Source of the DNA: Curtobacterium sp. MCBA15_012
Lineage (GTDB): Bacteria; Actinomycetota; Actinomycetes; Actinomycetales; Microbacteriaceae
Assembly (NCBI RefSeq): GCF_001864935.2
Contig: NZ_CP126267.1
Coordinates: 1,488,001-1,552,000, forward strand
Length of the DNA: 64,000 bases
Reading direction: 5' to 3'
Shown here: in pieces, positions 55,832 through 64,000 of the stretch
Numbering within the stretch: position 1 is the stretch's first letter
Layout of the letters: each line of letters starts with the position of its first letter
Program-made: the position numbers and the translations under genes
The notes under the pieces: model-generated
Databases searched by the model: none
Told to the model about the DNA's origin: nothing
Seen by the model: only the letters and a program-made list of their open reading frames with translations

Positions 55832-56790
55832 GCGGGTGCGTCTGCTTCCTGGCCTGCGGAACCGTCGCGGTCGGCGTCGCGCTCGAGGAGCTCGATCGCC
55901 GCGGGCAGGTCGTCGGGGGTCTTGATCGCCACGGTCGGGGTGCCGCGGAGGCCGCGCTTGGCGAGGCCGACCAGGGCACCGGCCGGGGCCAGTTCGATGA
56001 TGCCGGTGACACCCGCGACGGAGAACGACTCCATGACGGCGTCCCAGTGCACGGGGTTCTCGATCTGCCGGACCATGAGGTCGACGAAGCGGCGGCCGTC
56101 GTCGACGCGCGAGCCGTCGGCGTTCGTCCAGATCGGGAGCGTGGGGTCCTGCGCGGTCGCGGCGGCTGCGACCGGTGCGACACGGGCGACCGCGGGGGCC
56201 ATGAACGCGGTGTGGAAGGCGCCGGCGACCGCGAGCGGGATCACGCGCGCCTTCGCGGGGGGTTCGGCGGCCAGGGCCGCGATGCCGTCCGCGGGACCCG
56301 CGACGACGGTCTGGCCGCCGCCGTTGTGGTTGGCGGGCACGAGGCCGTGCTTCGCGAGCGCGGCGGCGACGGCGTCCGGGTCGCCGCCGAGGACGGCGGC
56401 CATCGAGGTCGGCTCGAGCGCGGCGGCGTCGGCCATCGCCCGGCCACGCTCGGCGACGAGCGCGAGGGCGTCGGTCGGCTCGAGGACCCCGGCGACCGCG
56501 GCGGCGGTGAACTCGCCGACCGAGTGGCCCGCGACGCCGCCGACGAGGGTGCGGCGGCCCTCGGCGAGCAGGGCGTCCGCGGTGACGAGCCCGGCGGCCA
56601 CGATCAGCGGCTGCGCGAGTGCGGTGTCCTTGATGGTGTCGGCGTCGGACTCGGTGCCGTGTCGGACCAGGTCGACGCCGATGGCCTCGGACCACGCCCC
56701 GACGCGGTCACGGACGGAGGCGTCCTCGAGCCAGGGGGCGAGGAAGCCGGGGGTCTGGGAGCCCTGTCCGGGCGCGACGACGACGATCAC
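55828..56790 (-). CDS. fabD: Malonyl-CoA:ACP transacylase
   Basis: The 320-residue enzyme has VVVAPGQGSQTPGFL at the N-terminus, the active-site Ser90 in GGVAGHSVGEF, an Arg in LVAERGRAM, and His in AVAGAFHTAFM. It transfers malonyl from CoA to AcpP. I chose GTG 56790, which has GGGAGG upstream and the family N-terminus; an in-frame ATG at 56841 would run through the operator region. Confidence 0.95.
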   Translation of the reverse strand: MIVVVAPGQGSQTPGFLAPWLEDASVRDRVGAWSEAIGVDLVRHGTESDADTIKDTALAQPLIVAAGLVTADALLAEGRRTLVGGVAGHSVGEFTAAAVAGVLEPTDALALVAERGRAMADAAALEPTSMAAVLGGDPDAVAAALAKHGLVPANHNGGGQTVVAGPADGIAALAAEPPAKARVIPLAVAGAFHTAFMAPAVARVAPVAAAATAQDPTLPIWTNADGSRVDDGRRFVDLMVRQIENPVHWDAVMESFSVAGVTGIIELAPAGALVGLAKRGLRGTPTVAIKTPDDLPAAIELLERDADRDGSAGQEADAPA

Positions 56791-56821
56791 CGGACAATCC
56801 TCCCGGGAGCGCCCGTTGCTG

Positions 56822-56844
56822 TTCGTGTGGGGTTGCCACACGAA
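56822..56844. promoter_or_regulatory. Candidate FasR operator upstream of fabD
   Basis: TTCGTGTGG (56822-56830), 5 bases, CCACACGAA (56836-56844) is a perfect 9-bp inverted repeat in the 78-bp gap between fasR and fabD. One identical half-site, TTCGTGTGG, lies at 54344-54352 before fabF. Position and symmetry suit the adjacent FasR-like regulator. Confidence 0.6.
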
Positions 56845-56868
56845 ACACGCCCAGACGTTGTGCGATCC

Positions 56869-58098
56869 CTAGCGCCGGGACGGGACCCGGCGGCGTCCGG
56901 TGCTCGACTCGGACATCGCGCCGAGGATGAGCGCCGACTGCACGATGAGGGCGTCGCGGGCGTGCGTGGCGTCCCAGCCGATCACGTCGGCGACCCGGCG
57001 GAGGCGGTAGCGGACGGTGTTCGGGTGCACGAAGAGCTCCCGTGCGGTGGCCTCGAGCGAGCGCCCGGTGTCGAGGTAGCACCAGAGCGTCTGGAGCAGT
57101 TCGGTGGACTGGTCCTTGAGCGGGACGTAGATGCGCTGGACCAGGGCCGACCGGGCGAGGGGGTCGCCGGCCAGCGCCCGCTCCGGCAGGAGGTCGTCGG
57201 CCAGTGCGGGACGGGGTGCGCCGCGCCACGCCCGCGCGACGGCGAACCCGGCGAGGGCGCCCTTCGCGCTCGTCGACGCGTCGACGACCCCGGGGACCTC
57301 GTTGCCGAGCACGAGGTGCCCCTCGCCGAAGGACGGCTCGAGGGCCTGTGCGATCGCCGTGAACGAGACGGGTTCCTCGCCCTCGGGCACGTCGTCGCGC
57401 GGGGTGGCGCGGCCGATGACCACGACGAGCCGGGAGCCCTGCACACCGATGAGCACGTCGGCGTCCATGTGCCGCGCGGTGCGGCGGACCTGGTCGACCT
57501 CGAGCTGCTTCGGGGCGTTGCCGACGAGGACCGCGACCTCGCCGTGGCCGTGCCAGCCGAGGGCCGCGATGCGCGACGGGAGCTCGTCGTCGTACTCACC
57601 CGACAGGATCGAGTCGACCACGAGCGCCTCGAGCCGCGCGTCCCAGAGCCCGCGGGCCTCGGCCGCGCGGGCGTAGACGTCGGCCGCGGCGAAGGCGATG
57701 TCCCGCGAGTACTTGAGGATCGCCTCCTGCAGCATCTCGTCGTCCTTCGCGCGCTCCTCGACGACGGTGACCACCACGCGGATGAGCTGCAGCGTCTGCT
57801 GCAGGCTCACCGAGCGGAGGAGTTCGCGCGGCGCGGAGCCGAAGACGTCGGCCGCGGCGATCCACGGGGTCGACGCGGTGCCCTCGAGCCACGAGATGAA
57901 CGACGTGATGCCGGCCTGCGCCACCATGCCGACGGCGGACCGCCGACCCGGGGGCATCTCGCTGTACCAGGGGAGGGTGTCCTCGAGCCGCTTGATGGTC
58001 GCGGTCGAGAGTTCGCCCGACACCTGCCGGAGCCAGGAGAGCGCGCGGTCGCGGTCGCTCTGCTGGCCCACGGCAGGGACGGTGCGGGGGGTGCTCAC
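56869..58098 (-). CDS. fasR: PucR/CdaR-type regulator of fatty acid synthesis (FasR-like)
   Basis: The 409-residue protein has a C-terminal PucR-type helix-turn-helix (LEATARELFVHPNTVRYRLR) preceded by a GGDEF-like/CdaR region and a helical N-terminus. Its place directly upstream of fabD-fabH-acpP-fabF is that of FasR, the activator of these genes in Streptomyces. It starts at GTG 58098, 7 bases after the aceE stop, so it can be cotranscribed with aceE. A symmetric site lies just downstream of it, ahead of fabD. Confidence 0.88.
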   Translation of the reverse strand: MSTPRTVPAVGQQSDRDRALSWLRQVSGELSTATIKRLEDTLPWYSEMPPGRRSAVGMVAQAGITSFISWLEGTASTPWIAAADVFGSAPRELLRSVSLQQTLQLIRVVVTVVEERAKDDEMLQEAILKYSRDIAFAAADVYARAAEARGLWDARLEALVVDSILSGEYDDELPSRIAALGWHGHGEVAVLVGNAPKQLEVDQVRRTARHMDADVLIGVQGSRLVVVIGRATPRDDVPEGEEPVSFTAIAQALEPSFGEGHLVLGNEVPGVVDASTSAKGALAGFAVARAWRGAPRPALADDLLPERALAGDPLARSALVQRIYVPLKDQSTELLQTLWCYLDTGRSLEATARELFVHPNTVRYRLRRVADVIGWDATHARDALIVQSALILGAMSESSTGRRRVPSRR

Positions 58099-58105
58099 GC
58101 GCAGG

Positions 58106-60850
58106 TCAGCTCTCGCCGCCCGCGCTGCCGGTCGTGCCGGCGGTCACGTCGTGCAGGCGGTACTTGTCGATCGCCTGCTGGACGAGTGCCTGGTCGACCT
58201 TGCCCTGGCGGGCGAGCTGCTGCAGCGTCCGCACGACGACCGAGGGGCCGTCGATGTGGAAGTAGCGGCGGGCGGCCGGACGGGTGTCCGAGAAGCCGAA
58301 GCCGTCGGCGCCGAGCGTCGCGTAGTCGGTCGGCACGAACGGGCGGATCTGTTCCTGCACGGCGTGCATGAAGTCACTCACCGCGACGACCGGGCCCTCG
58401 GTGCCGAGCAGGCGCTCGGTCACGTACGGGGTGCGCGGTGCCTCGTTCGGGTTGAGGAACGCGTGCTGCTCCGCGTCGAGACCGTCACGGTACAGCTCAC
58501 CCCAGCTCGTGACGCTCCAGACGTCGGCGGACACGCCCCAGTCCTCGGCGAGGAGCTGCTGCGCCTCGAGGATCCACGGCACCGCGACACCGGACGCGAG
58601 CAGCTGGGCCTTGGGGCCGTCGTGCTCGCTCGGCTTGAGCAGGTACATGCCCTTGACGATGCCCTCGACGTCGACGCCCTCGGGCTCGGCCGGCTGCACG
58701 AGCGGCTCGTTGTAGACCGTGAGGTAGTACATGACGTTCGGGTCGGCGTGCTTCGGCGAGCCGTCCTCGTTCGTGCCGTACATCCGCTCGAGGCCGGACC
58801 GGACGATGTGCCCGATCTCGTAGCCGTAGGCCGGGTCGTAGGACACGACGGCGGGGTTCGTCGCGGCGAGGAGCGGCGAGTGGCCGTCGGCGTGCTGCAG
58901 GCCCTCACCGGTCAGGGTGGTGCGTCCGGCGGTCGCGCCGATCATGAACCCGCGGACCATCTGGTCGCCGGCTGCCCAGATCGCGTCGCCGGTGCGCTGG
59001 AACCCGAACTGCGAGTAGAAGACGTAGACCGGGATGAGCGGCTCGCCCTGCGTCGAGTACGAGGTACCGACCGCGGTGAAGGCCGCGAGGGCGCCCGCCT
59101 CGTTGATGCCGACGTGGATGATCTGGCCCTGCGGGCTCTCCTTGTAGGCGAGGAGGAGCTCACGGTCGACCGAGGTGTAGTGCTGGCCGTTCGGGTTGTA
59201 GATCTTCGCCGTCGGGAAGTACGCGTCCATGCCGAACGTGCGTGCCTCGTCCGGGATGATCGGGACGACGCGGTTGCCGAAGTCGGGGGAGCGCAGCAGG
59301 TCCTTGAGCAGGCGGGCGAACGCCATCGTCGTGGCGACCTCCTGCTTGCCGGAGCCCTTCTTGACGACCTGGTACTTCGACTCGTCGGGCAGGGTGAACT
59401 GCGTGTACTTCGTCCGACGCTCCGGCACGTAGCCGCCGAGTTCGCGGCGACGCTCGTGCATGTACTGGATCGCCTCGTCGTCGTGGCCCGGGTGGTAGTA
59501 CGGCGGCGTGTAGGGGTTCTCCTCGAGCTGCGCGTCGGAGATCGGGATGCGCATCTCGTCGCGGAACTGCTTGAGGTTGTCGAGCGTGAGCTTCTTCATC
59601 TGGTGGGTCGCGTTGCGGCCCTCGAAGCTCGGGCCGAGGCCGTAGCCCTTGACCGTCTTCGCCAGGATGACGGTCGGCTGGCCCTTGTGCTCGGTCGCGG
59701 CCTTGAACGCGGCGTAGACCTTGCGGTAGTCGTGCCCGCCGCGCTTGAGGTTCCAGATCTGGTCGTCCGAGTAGCCCTCGACCAGCTGGAGCGCCTTCGG
59801 GTCGCGCCCGAAGAAGTTCTCGCGGACGTAGGCACCGTTCTCGGCCTTGTAGGTCTGGTAGTCGCCGTCCGGCGTGGCGTTCATGAGGTTCAGCAGCGCG
59901 CCGTCGGTGTCGCGGGCGAGCAGGTCGTCCCACTCGCGGCCCCAGACGACCTTGATGACGTTCCAGCCGGCACCGCGGAAGAACGCCTCGAGCTCCTGGA
60001 TGATCTTGCCGTTGCCGCGCACCGGGCCGTCGAGGCGCTGGAGGTTGCAGTTGATGACGAAGTTCAGGTTGTCGAGCCCGTCGTTCGCCGCGACCTGCAG
60101 CTGACCGCGCGACTCGACCTCGTCCATCTCGCCGTCGCCGAGGAACGCCCAGACCTGCTGGTCGGACGCGTCCTTGATGCCGCGGTTGGACAGGTACTTG
60201 GCCTGCTGCGCCTGGTAGATCGCGTTGATCGGGCCGATGCCCATCGACACGGTCGGGAACTGCCAGAAGTGCGGCATGAGGCGCGGGTGCGGGTACGACG
60301 ACAGCCCGCCGCCGGCGTGCGAGTGCTCCTGGCGGAAGCCGTCGAGCTGGTCCTCGCTGAGGCGGCCCTCCATGTAGGCGCGGGCGTACATGCCGGGGGA
60401 GGCGTGGCCCTGGAAGAAGACCTGGTCGCCGCCGGACGGGTGGTCCTGCGCGCGGAAGAAGTGGTTGTAGCCGACCTCGTACATCGCGGCGCTCGACGCG
60501 TACGTCGAGATGTGGCCGCCGACGGCGATGCCGGGGCGCTGCGCGCGGTGCACGGTGATCGCGGCGTTCCACCGGATCCACCGGCGGTAGCGACGCTCGA
60601 GTTCCTCGTCACCGGGGAACTCGGGCTCGTCCTCGGGCGCGATGGTGTTCACGTAGTCGGTCGTCGGGACCATGGGCACGCCGAGGTGCAGCTCGTTCGA
60701 GCGCTTCAGCAGGCTCTGCATGATCTCGCGGGCCCGCTGGTGGCCGTGCGTCGCGACGAGTCCGTCGAGCGACTCACGCCACTCGGCGGTCTCCTCCGGG
60801 TCCTGGTCGGTCGCTGCCGTGCTGCGCGGGTCCTGGTCGTTCACCGTCAC
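58106..60850 (-). CDS. aceE: Pyruvate dehydrogenase E1 component, homodimeric
   Basis: The 914-residue protein is of the homodimeric E1 type: [20 protein letters not shown] near the N-terminus, thiamine diphosphate motif [16 protein letters not shown] through [32 protein letters not shown], and C-terminal [20 protein letters not shown]. It decarboxylates pyruvate for the acetyl-CoA-forming complex; E2 and E3 are not in the window. I chose GTG 60850 (GTG 60844 is an alternative), with GAGG upstream. It leads directly into fasR and the fab genes. Confidence 0.95.
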   Translation of the reverse strand: MTVNDQDPRSTAATDQDPEETAEWRESLDGLVATHGHQRAREIMQSLLKRSNELHLGVPMVPTTDYVNTIAPEDEPEFPGDEELERRYRRWIRWNAAITVHRAQRPGIAVGGHISTYASSAAMYEVGYNHFFRAQDHPSGGDQVFFQGHASPGMYARAYMEGRLSEDQLDGFRQEHSHAGGGLSSYPHPRLMPHFWQFPTVSMGIGPINAIYQAQQAKYLSNRGIKDASDQQVWAFLGDGEMDEVESRGQLQVAANDGLDNLNFVINCNLQRLDGPVRGNGKIIQELEAFFRGAGWNVIKVVWGREWDDLLARDTDGALLNLMNATPDGDYQTYKAENGAYVRENFFGRDPKALQLVEGYSDDQIWNLKRGGHDYRKVYAAFKAATEHKGQPTVILAKTVKGYGLGPSFEGRNATHQMKKLTLDNLKQFRDEMRIPISDAQLEENPYTPPYYHPGHDDEAIQYMHERRRELGGYVPERRTKYTQFTLPDESKYQVVKKGSGKQEVATTMAFARLLKDLLRSPDFGNRVVPIIPDEARTFGMDAYFPTAKIYNPNGQHYTSVDRELLLAYKESPQGQIIHVGINEAGALAAFTAVGTSYSTQGEPLIPVYVFYSQFGFQRTGDAIWAAGDQMVRGFMIGATAGRTTLTGEGLQHADGHSPLLAATNPAVVSYDPAYGYEIGHIVRSGLERMYGTNEDGSPKHADPNVMYYLTVYNEPLVQPAEPEGVDVEGIVKGMYLLKPSEHDGPKAQLLASGVAVPWILEAQQLLAEDWGVSADVWSVTSWGELYRDGLDAEQHAFLNPNEAPRTPYVTERLLGTEGPVVAVSDFMHAVQEQIRPFVPTDYATLGADGFGFSDTRPAARRYFHIDGPSVVVRTLQQLARQGKVDQALVQQAIDKYRLHDVTAGTTGSAGGES

Positions 60851-60990
60851 CGTTGACCTCGTTCGTTCTCGTGGTGGTGGACATGGTGGCTCCCGGGACG
60901 GTCGGGTCGCGACCGAGCAGGGAGACCCACACCACTCTAGGCCCCACCGCCGACCGTCCGGCTGACGGTGCCGTGCGGGTGGACAGGTGC

Positions 60991-61018
60991 TTGCATCTGC
61001 GTGTCGTCGGCGTACGAT
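60991..61018 (+). promoter_or_regulatory. Promoter of the peroxiredoxin gene
   Basis: TTGCAT (60991-60996), a 16-base spacer and TACGAT (61013-61018) give a conventional promoter with a leader of about 70 bases before ATG 61097. Confidence 0.5.
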
Positions 61019-61096
61019 TGCCGATCGTGCGTGCGCGACCCGTGCCCGTACGACGTCGACGGGCAGACCCCACGCCCAGGAAGCAGCAGCGCACCG

Positions 61097-61585
61097 ATGG
61101 CACTGGAGATCGGCTCCCTCGCGCCGGACTTCGAGCTCCCGAACCAGTTCGGTGAGCACGTCCGGCTCAGCGACTTCCGGGGCGTCCGCCCGGTCGCGCT
61201 CGTCTTCTTCCCGCTCGCGTTCTCGTCGGGCTGCACGAACGAGCTGTGCACCCTGCAGGACAACATCGCGATGTTCCAGGACCAGCGCGTCGAGCTGATC
61301 GGCATCTCGGTCGACTCGAAGGCCACGCTGCGCTCGTTCGCCGAGCAGAACGGCTACGACTTCGAGCTGCTCGCCGACTTCTGGCCGCACGGCGCGGTGT
61401 CCAAGGAGTACGGCGTGTTCCTCGACAAGAAGGGGTTCGCGACGCGGGCCACCTTCGTGATCGACGTGCAGGGCCGCATCAAGGCCTCGATCATCACCGA
61501 GCCCGGCCTGCAGCGCGACGTCGCGGAGTACCGCGCAGCGCTCGACCGCCTCGCCGCCTGCACGGCACCCGTCCCCGTCGGCTGA
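61097..61585 (+). CDS. Peroxiredoxin (AhpE-like)
   Basis: The 162-residue thiol peroxidase has [20 protein letters not shown] and the active-site segment [14 protein letters not shown], with peroxidatic Cys46 and the usual Thr replaced by Ser. Length and motifs match the actinobacterial AhpE group. It reduces peroxides in the cytoplasm. It is divergent from aceE and has a conventional promoter upstream. Confidence 0.92.
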   Translation: MALEIGSLAPDFELPNQFGEHVRLSDFRGVRPVALVFFPLAFSSGCTNELCTLQDNIAMFQDQRVELIGISVDSKATLRSFAEQNGYDFELLADFWPHGAVSKEYGVFLDKKGFATRATFVIDVQGRIKASIITEPGLQRDVAEYRAALDRLAACTAPVPVG

Positions 61586-61647
61586 CGCCGCCGCTCCGAA
61601 CCACCGGTGGGACGCGTCCGCGTCCCGGTGACCGGACGGGAGGCGCG

Positions 61648-62598
61648 GTGCACGCCGTCGACGACCCCGCCGGTGCGCGGGTGGTCACCGCCACCCCGTC
61701 GCCCGGCTCGTACGCGCCGCACCCGGTCACGGCCGACCCCGCGGTGTGGTCGCTCGTGCGCACCACCGTCGCGACGGACGCCGGTCCCGTGGTCGTGCAC
61801 CACCGGCACGGACCGCGCCCGGTGCTGTTCCTGCACGGCGTCGCGGGTTCGTGGACGACCTGGACGCCGCTCCTGACCGCCGTCGACGGCCTGGCCGACC
61901 GCGGGCTGGTGCTCGTCGACCTGCCGGGGTGGGGTGCGTCGACGACCGCCCCTTCCGCCCCTTCCGGACCAGCCGACCTCGACGCGGTCGTCCGGGCCGT
62001 CGTCACGGTGCTCGACGCCCTCGGCACCGGTCCCGTCGACGTGGTCGGCCACTCGATGGGCGCGTTCGTGGGCCTCGAGACCGCCGTCGCGGCGCCGACG
62101 CGCGTGCGCTCGCTCGGTCTCGTCTCGGGCACCACGACGGCGACGGTCCGGGCGGCACGGCACCCGGTCCGTGCCCTCGCCACGCTGCCGGCGTTCACGC
62201 TGCTGCGCGCCGGGCTCGCGGTGACGGGTCCGACCGCCCGGTCGCTGCTGCGGGGGCTGGCCCGGGTCGGGGTGCTCCCGCTGCTCGCCGCACCGGTCTT
62301 CGCACACGTCCGCCGACTCGACCCGAGCGTGCTCGACGCGTTCGTCGCCGAGTTCCGGCCGCAGCTGTTCTCCGCGGCGGCCCGCTCGGCGGCCGGGTAC
62401 GACGTCGAGCGCTGGCGCGCGGTGACGAGCCCGGCGACGGCGGTCGTCGGCCGGCAGGACGTGTTCGCCCGGACGACCGACCTGGACGACCTGCGGGCGC
62501 TGCTGCCCGGGGTCCGGACCGCGGTGCTCGAGGACTGCGGCCACTTCGCGCACGTCGAGCACCCGGACGCCGTCGCTGCGCTGCTCGGGCTCGCCTGA
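61648..62598 (+). CDS. Alpha/beta hydrolase
   Basis: The ~316-residue protein has the oxyanion [10 protein letters not shown], nucleophile elbow [10 protein letters not shown], an acid in VVGRQDVFA and the catalytic His in [12 protein letters not shown], so the triad is complete. A helical lid ([19 protein letters not shown]) lies between core parts. The substrate is unknown. GTG 61648 has GGGAGG upstream; GTG 61681 is also possible. The stop lies in a 24-bp repeat with further in-frame stops. Confidence 0.85.
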   Translation: MHAVDDPAGARVVTATPSPGSYAPHPVTADPAVWSLVRTTVATDAGPVVVHHRHGPRPVLFLHGVAGSWTTWTPLLTAVDGLADRGLVLVDLPGWGASTTAPSAPSGPADLDAVVRAVVTVLDALGTGPVDVVGHSMGAFVGLETAVAAPTRVRSLGLVSGTTTATVRAARHPVRALATLPAFTLLRAGLAVTGPTARSLLRGLARVGVLPLLAAPVFAHVRRLDPSVLDAFVAEFRPQLFSAAARSAAGYDVERWRAVTSPATAVVGRQDVFARTTDLDDLRALLPGVRTAVLEDCGHFAHVEHPDAVAALLGLA

Positions 62599-62653
62599 CC
62601 CGCACCGTTCGGATCCGGCTGACCCGCATTGCTCGGGCTCGCCTGACCGCACC
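62582..62653. repeat. 24-bp tandem repeat, three copies, straddling the hydrolase stop codon
   Basis: TGCTCGGGCTCGCCTGACC at 62582 recurs at 62630, with a diverged middle copy at 62606. TGA codons at 62596, 62620 and 62644 are all in the hydrolase frame. Confidence 0.85.
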
Positions 62654-62713
62654 CGCCGGGCTCGCCGGGCGCGACCCGGTCGCGCCCGGCACCGACGACC
62701 GACGTGCCGGACG

Positions 62714-63322
62714 TCAGCGGTACTGCGGCGGCCAGTCGAACGGCGCCGGCCGGTGGGCGACCTCGCCGATCGTCGTGACCGCGAGGACGACCTGCCGACG
62801 GTCCTCGAGCGCGATGGTCCGGGGGTTGCCGAGGAAGCGGTGGCCGTCGACCCACACGGTCAGTTCCCCCCGCAGCCCGCCGACGTGCCCGGCGCCGAGC
62901 GAGACGCCCCACTCGTCGAAGAACTGCCCGAGGGTGAACGTGCGGCGCTCCGGCGACTCGACGTGCAGGATGCCCGACGTGTCGTGCGTGTGCAGCTCCG
63001 CGGCGAACCGCTCGCGCGACGAGTGTCCGACGTTCCCGGGCACCGTGACCGGCACGTCCCCGTCCAGGATCGTCAGGTGGGTGTGCACGTGCTCCGCGAG
63101 CGGCTCACCCCACACGTTGCGCAGGCCCGCCGCGTCGGCCCGCGTCTGCAGGTCGGTCGGGGCCGGCCACGGAGGCGCGGACCGGGTCGTGCCCGCGGCC
63201 GGCGTCGAGCAGACGGCCAGCAGCAGGACGGCGACCGCCGCCACGACCACCACCGCGCGCGGCGCGGGGCGGGCGCCCGCACCGCCCGTTCGGCGACGCG
63301 GCCCGGCCGCGGTCGTGCTCAC
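62714..63322 (-). CDS. Secreted or membrane-anchored histidine-rich protein, unknown function
   Basis: The 202-residue protein has an Arg-rich N-terminus and one hydrophobic segment (AVVVVAAVAVLLLAVCSTPA) that can be a signal peptide or anchor. The exported part has EHVHTHLTILDGDVPVTVPG and LHTHDTSGILHVESPERRTF, with His clusters suited to metal binding, then FTLGQFFDEWGVSL. I have seen this HTHD-SGI-HVESP pattern only in uncharacterised proteins. GTG 63322 overlaps the aldo/keto reductase stop (GTGA), so the two genes are coupled. Confidence 0.7.
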   Translation of the reverse strand: MSTTAAGPRRRTGGAGARPAPRAVVVVAAVAVLLLAVCSTPAAGTTRSAPPWPAPTDLQTRADAAGLRNVWGEPLAEHVHTHLTILDGDVPVTVPGNVGHSSRERFAAELHTHDTSGILHVESPERRTFTLGQFFDEWGVSLGAGHVGGLRGELTVWVDGHRFLGNPRTIALEDRRQVVLAVTTIGEVAHRPAPFDWPPQYR

Positions 63323-64000
63323 CACCGGTCGTGCACGGCGGCACGGAACCACCGGTCGTAGAGCTCGTGCACCGTGGCGTCGAGGCCGGGCACCTCGCCG
63401 AGGTCCGCGGCGCCCGCGTTCGAGCGGGCCTGCTCGGGGTTGCGCGCACCGGGGATCGCGGCCGTCACGCCGTCCTGGGCGACGATCCACGCGAGCGCCG
63501 CCTGCGGGACCGAGACGCCCTCGGGCAGGGCGGCGGCGAACGCCTGCGCCGCCTGCACGCCGTCCGCGAAGTCGACCCCGCTGAAGGTCTCGCCCTGGTC
63601 GAACGCCTCGCCGTGCCGGTTGTAGTTGCGGTGGTCCTGTTCCGGGAACGTCGTCTCGGTCGTGTACCCGCCGGACAGCAGCCCCGAGGCCAGCGGCACC
63701 CGGGCGAGGATGCCCACTCCCGCCTCACGCGCGGCGGGCAGCACGCGGTCCAGGGGCTTCAACCGGAACGCGTTGAGGATGACCTGCACGCTCGCGACAC
63801 CCGGCCGGGCGATCGCCGTCAGTGCCTGGTCCGCGGTCTCGACGGACACGCCGTACGCGGCGACCGACCCGTCGGCGACGAGGGCGTCGAGGGCGTCGTA
63901 GACACGGTCGTCCTCGAAGACCGCGGTCGGCGGGCAGTGCAGCTGGACGAGGTCGAGCGTGTCCTGCTGCAGGTTCCGCCGCGAGCGGTCCACCCACGCG
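63319..64000 (-). CDS. Aldo/keto reductase, C-terminal part (5' end outside window)
   Basis: About 227 C-terminal residues are present: LDLVQLHCPPTAVF, YGVSVETADQALTAI, VILNAFRLKPLDRVLPAARE, VGILARVPLASGLLSGGY and the C-terminal WIVAQDGVTAAIPGARNPEQ with the NADPH-binding loop. The upstream catalytic Asp/Tyr/Lys region lies outside the window. It is the first gene of a pair with the histidine-rich exported protein. Confidence 0.9.
   Translation of the reverse strand, partial: AWVDRSRRNLQQDTLDLVQLHCPPTAVFEDDRVYDALDALVADGSVAAYGVSVETADQALTAIARPGVASVQVILNAFRLKPLDRVLPAAREAGVGILARVPLASGLLSGGYTTETTFPEQDHRNYNRHGEAFDQGETFSGVDFADGVQAAQAFAAALPEGVSVPQAALAWIVAQDGVTAAIPGARNPEQARSNAGAADLGEVPGLDATVHELYDRWFRAAVHDRW

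Overview
The window is chromosomal DNA of a very GC-rich actinobacterium. Gene content and order (comEC-holA-rpsT, lepA-hemW-hrcA-dnaJ-rsmE-HIT-phoH-ybeY-CBS protein-era, leuA-recO-uppS, glyS, dus-dgt-dnaG, aceE-fasR-fabD-fabH-acpP-fabF) together with actinobacteria-restricted families (DUF3145, DUF1684, AhpE-type peroxiredoxin, FasR-like PucR regulator) point to Microbacteriaceae, probably Curtobacterium or a close relative; the genus is an inference. I see no rRNA, insertion sequence, prophage or CRISPR array. The window is mostly core genome, and its unusual content lies in regulation and repeats.

Layout. 1-4420: end of comEA, comEC, holA, rpsT. 4.6-11.5 kb: aminotransferase, lepA, a small membrane protein, DUF1990, HAD phosphatase, hemW, DUF4870. 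11.6-18.8 kb: heat-shock repressor hrcA behind a CIRCE-like operator, dnaJ, and a tightly overlapping rsmE/HIT/phoH/ybeY/CBS/era block for RNA and ribosome maturation. 18.9-23.3 kb: a histidine kinase-response regulator pair followed by an ABC-FtsX exporter, lying between era and leuA. 23.4-27.8 kb: leuA behind a leucine-codon leader peptide, a large repeat block, recO, uppS. 27.8-32.6 kb: LysR regulator divergent from a class V aminotransferase, glyS, a DsbA-family protein. 32.7-37.7 kb: YbaK, dus, dgt, dnaG. 37.7-46.1 kb: repeat block, then a peptide ABC transport cluster (binding protein, two permeases, fused ATPases, an extra degenerate ATPase) ending in a 2-hydroxyacid dehydrogenase. 46.2-52.8 kb: tRNA-Asn, lipoprotein, def, DMT permease, glycosyltransferase, tRNA-Met, AI-2E permease, DUF1684, DUF3145. 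53.1-60.9 kb (minus strand): pyruvate dehydrogenase E1, FasR, FabD, FabH, AcpP, FabF, a route from pyruvate to fatty acids in transcription order. 61-64 kb: peroxiredoxin, alpha/beta hydrolase, secreted histidine-rich protein, truncated aldo/keto reductase.

Recurring signals. (1) At about a dozen genes a TAnnnT-type -10 hexamer sits 6 (occasionally 7) bases before the start codon with no Shine-Dalgarno, which indicates leaderless mRNAs; this spacing also settled several start choices. (2) Many genes end in long perfect GC hairpins without a U-tract, often built on the stem GGACGGGAGGC. (3) Short tandem repeats cluster at gene 3' ends and in three genes generate arrays of in-frame stop codons. 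(4) A 142-bp tandem repeat and a 210-bp repeat in two distant intergenic regions share an inverted 21-bp core. (5) GGCACC-type hexanucleotide microsatellites occur before recO and inside the LysR gene. (6) comEC and holA share one uninterrupted reading frame.
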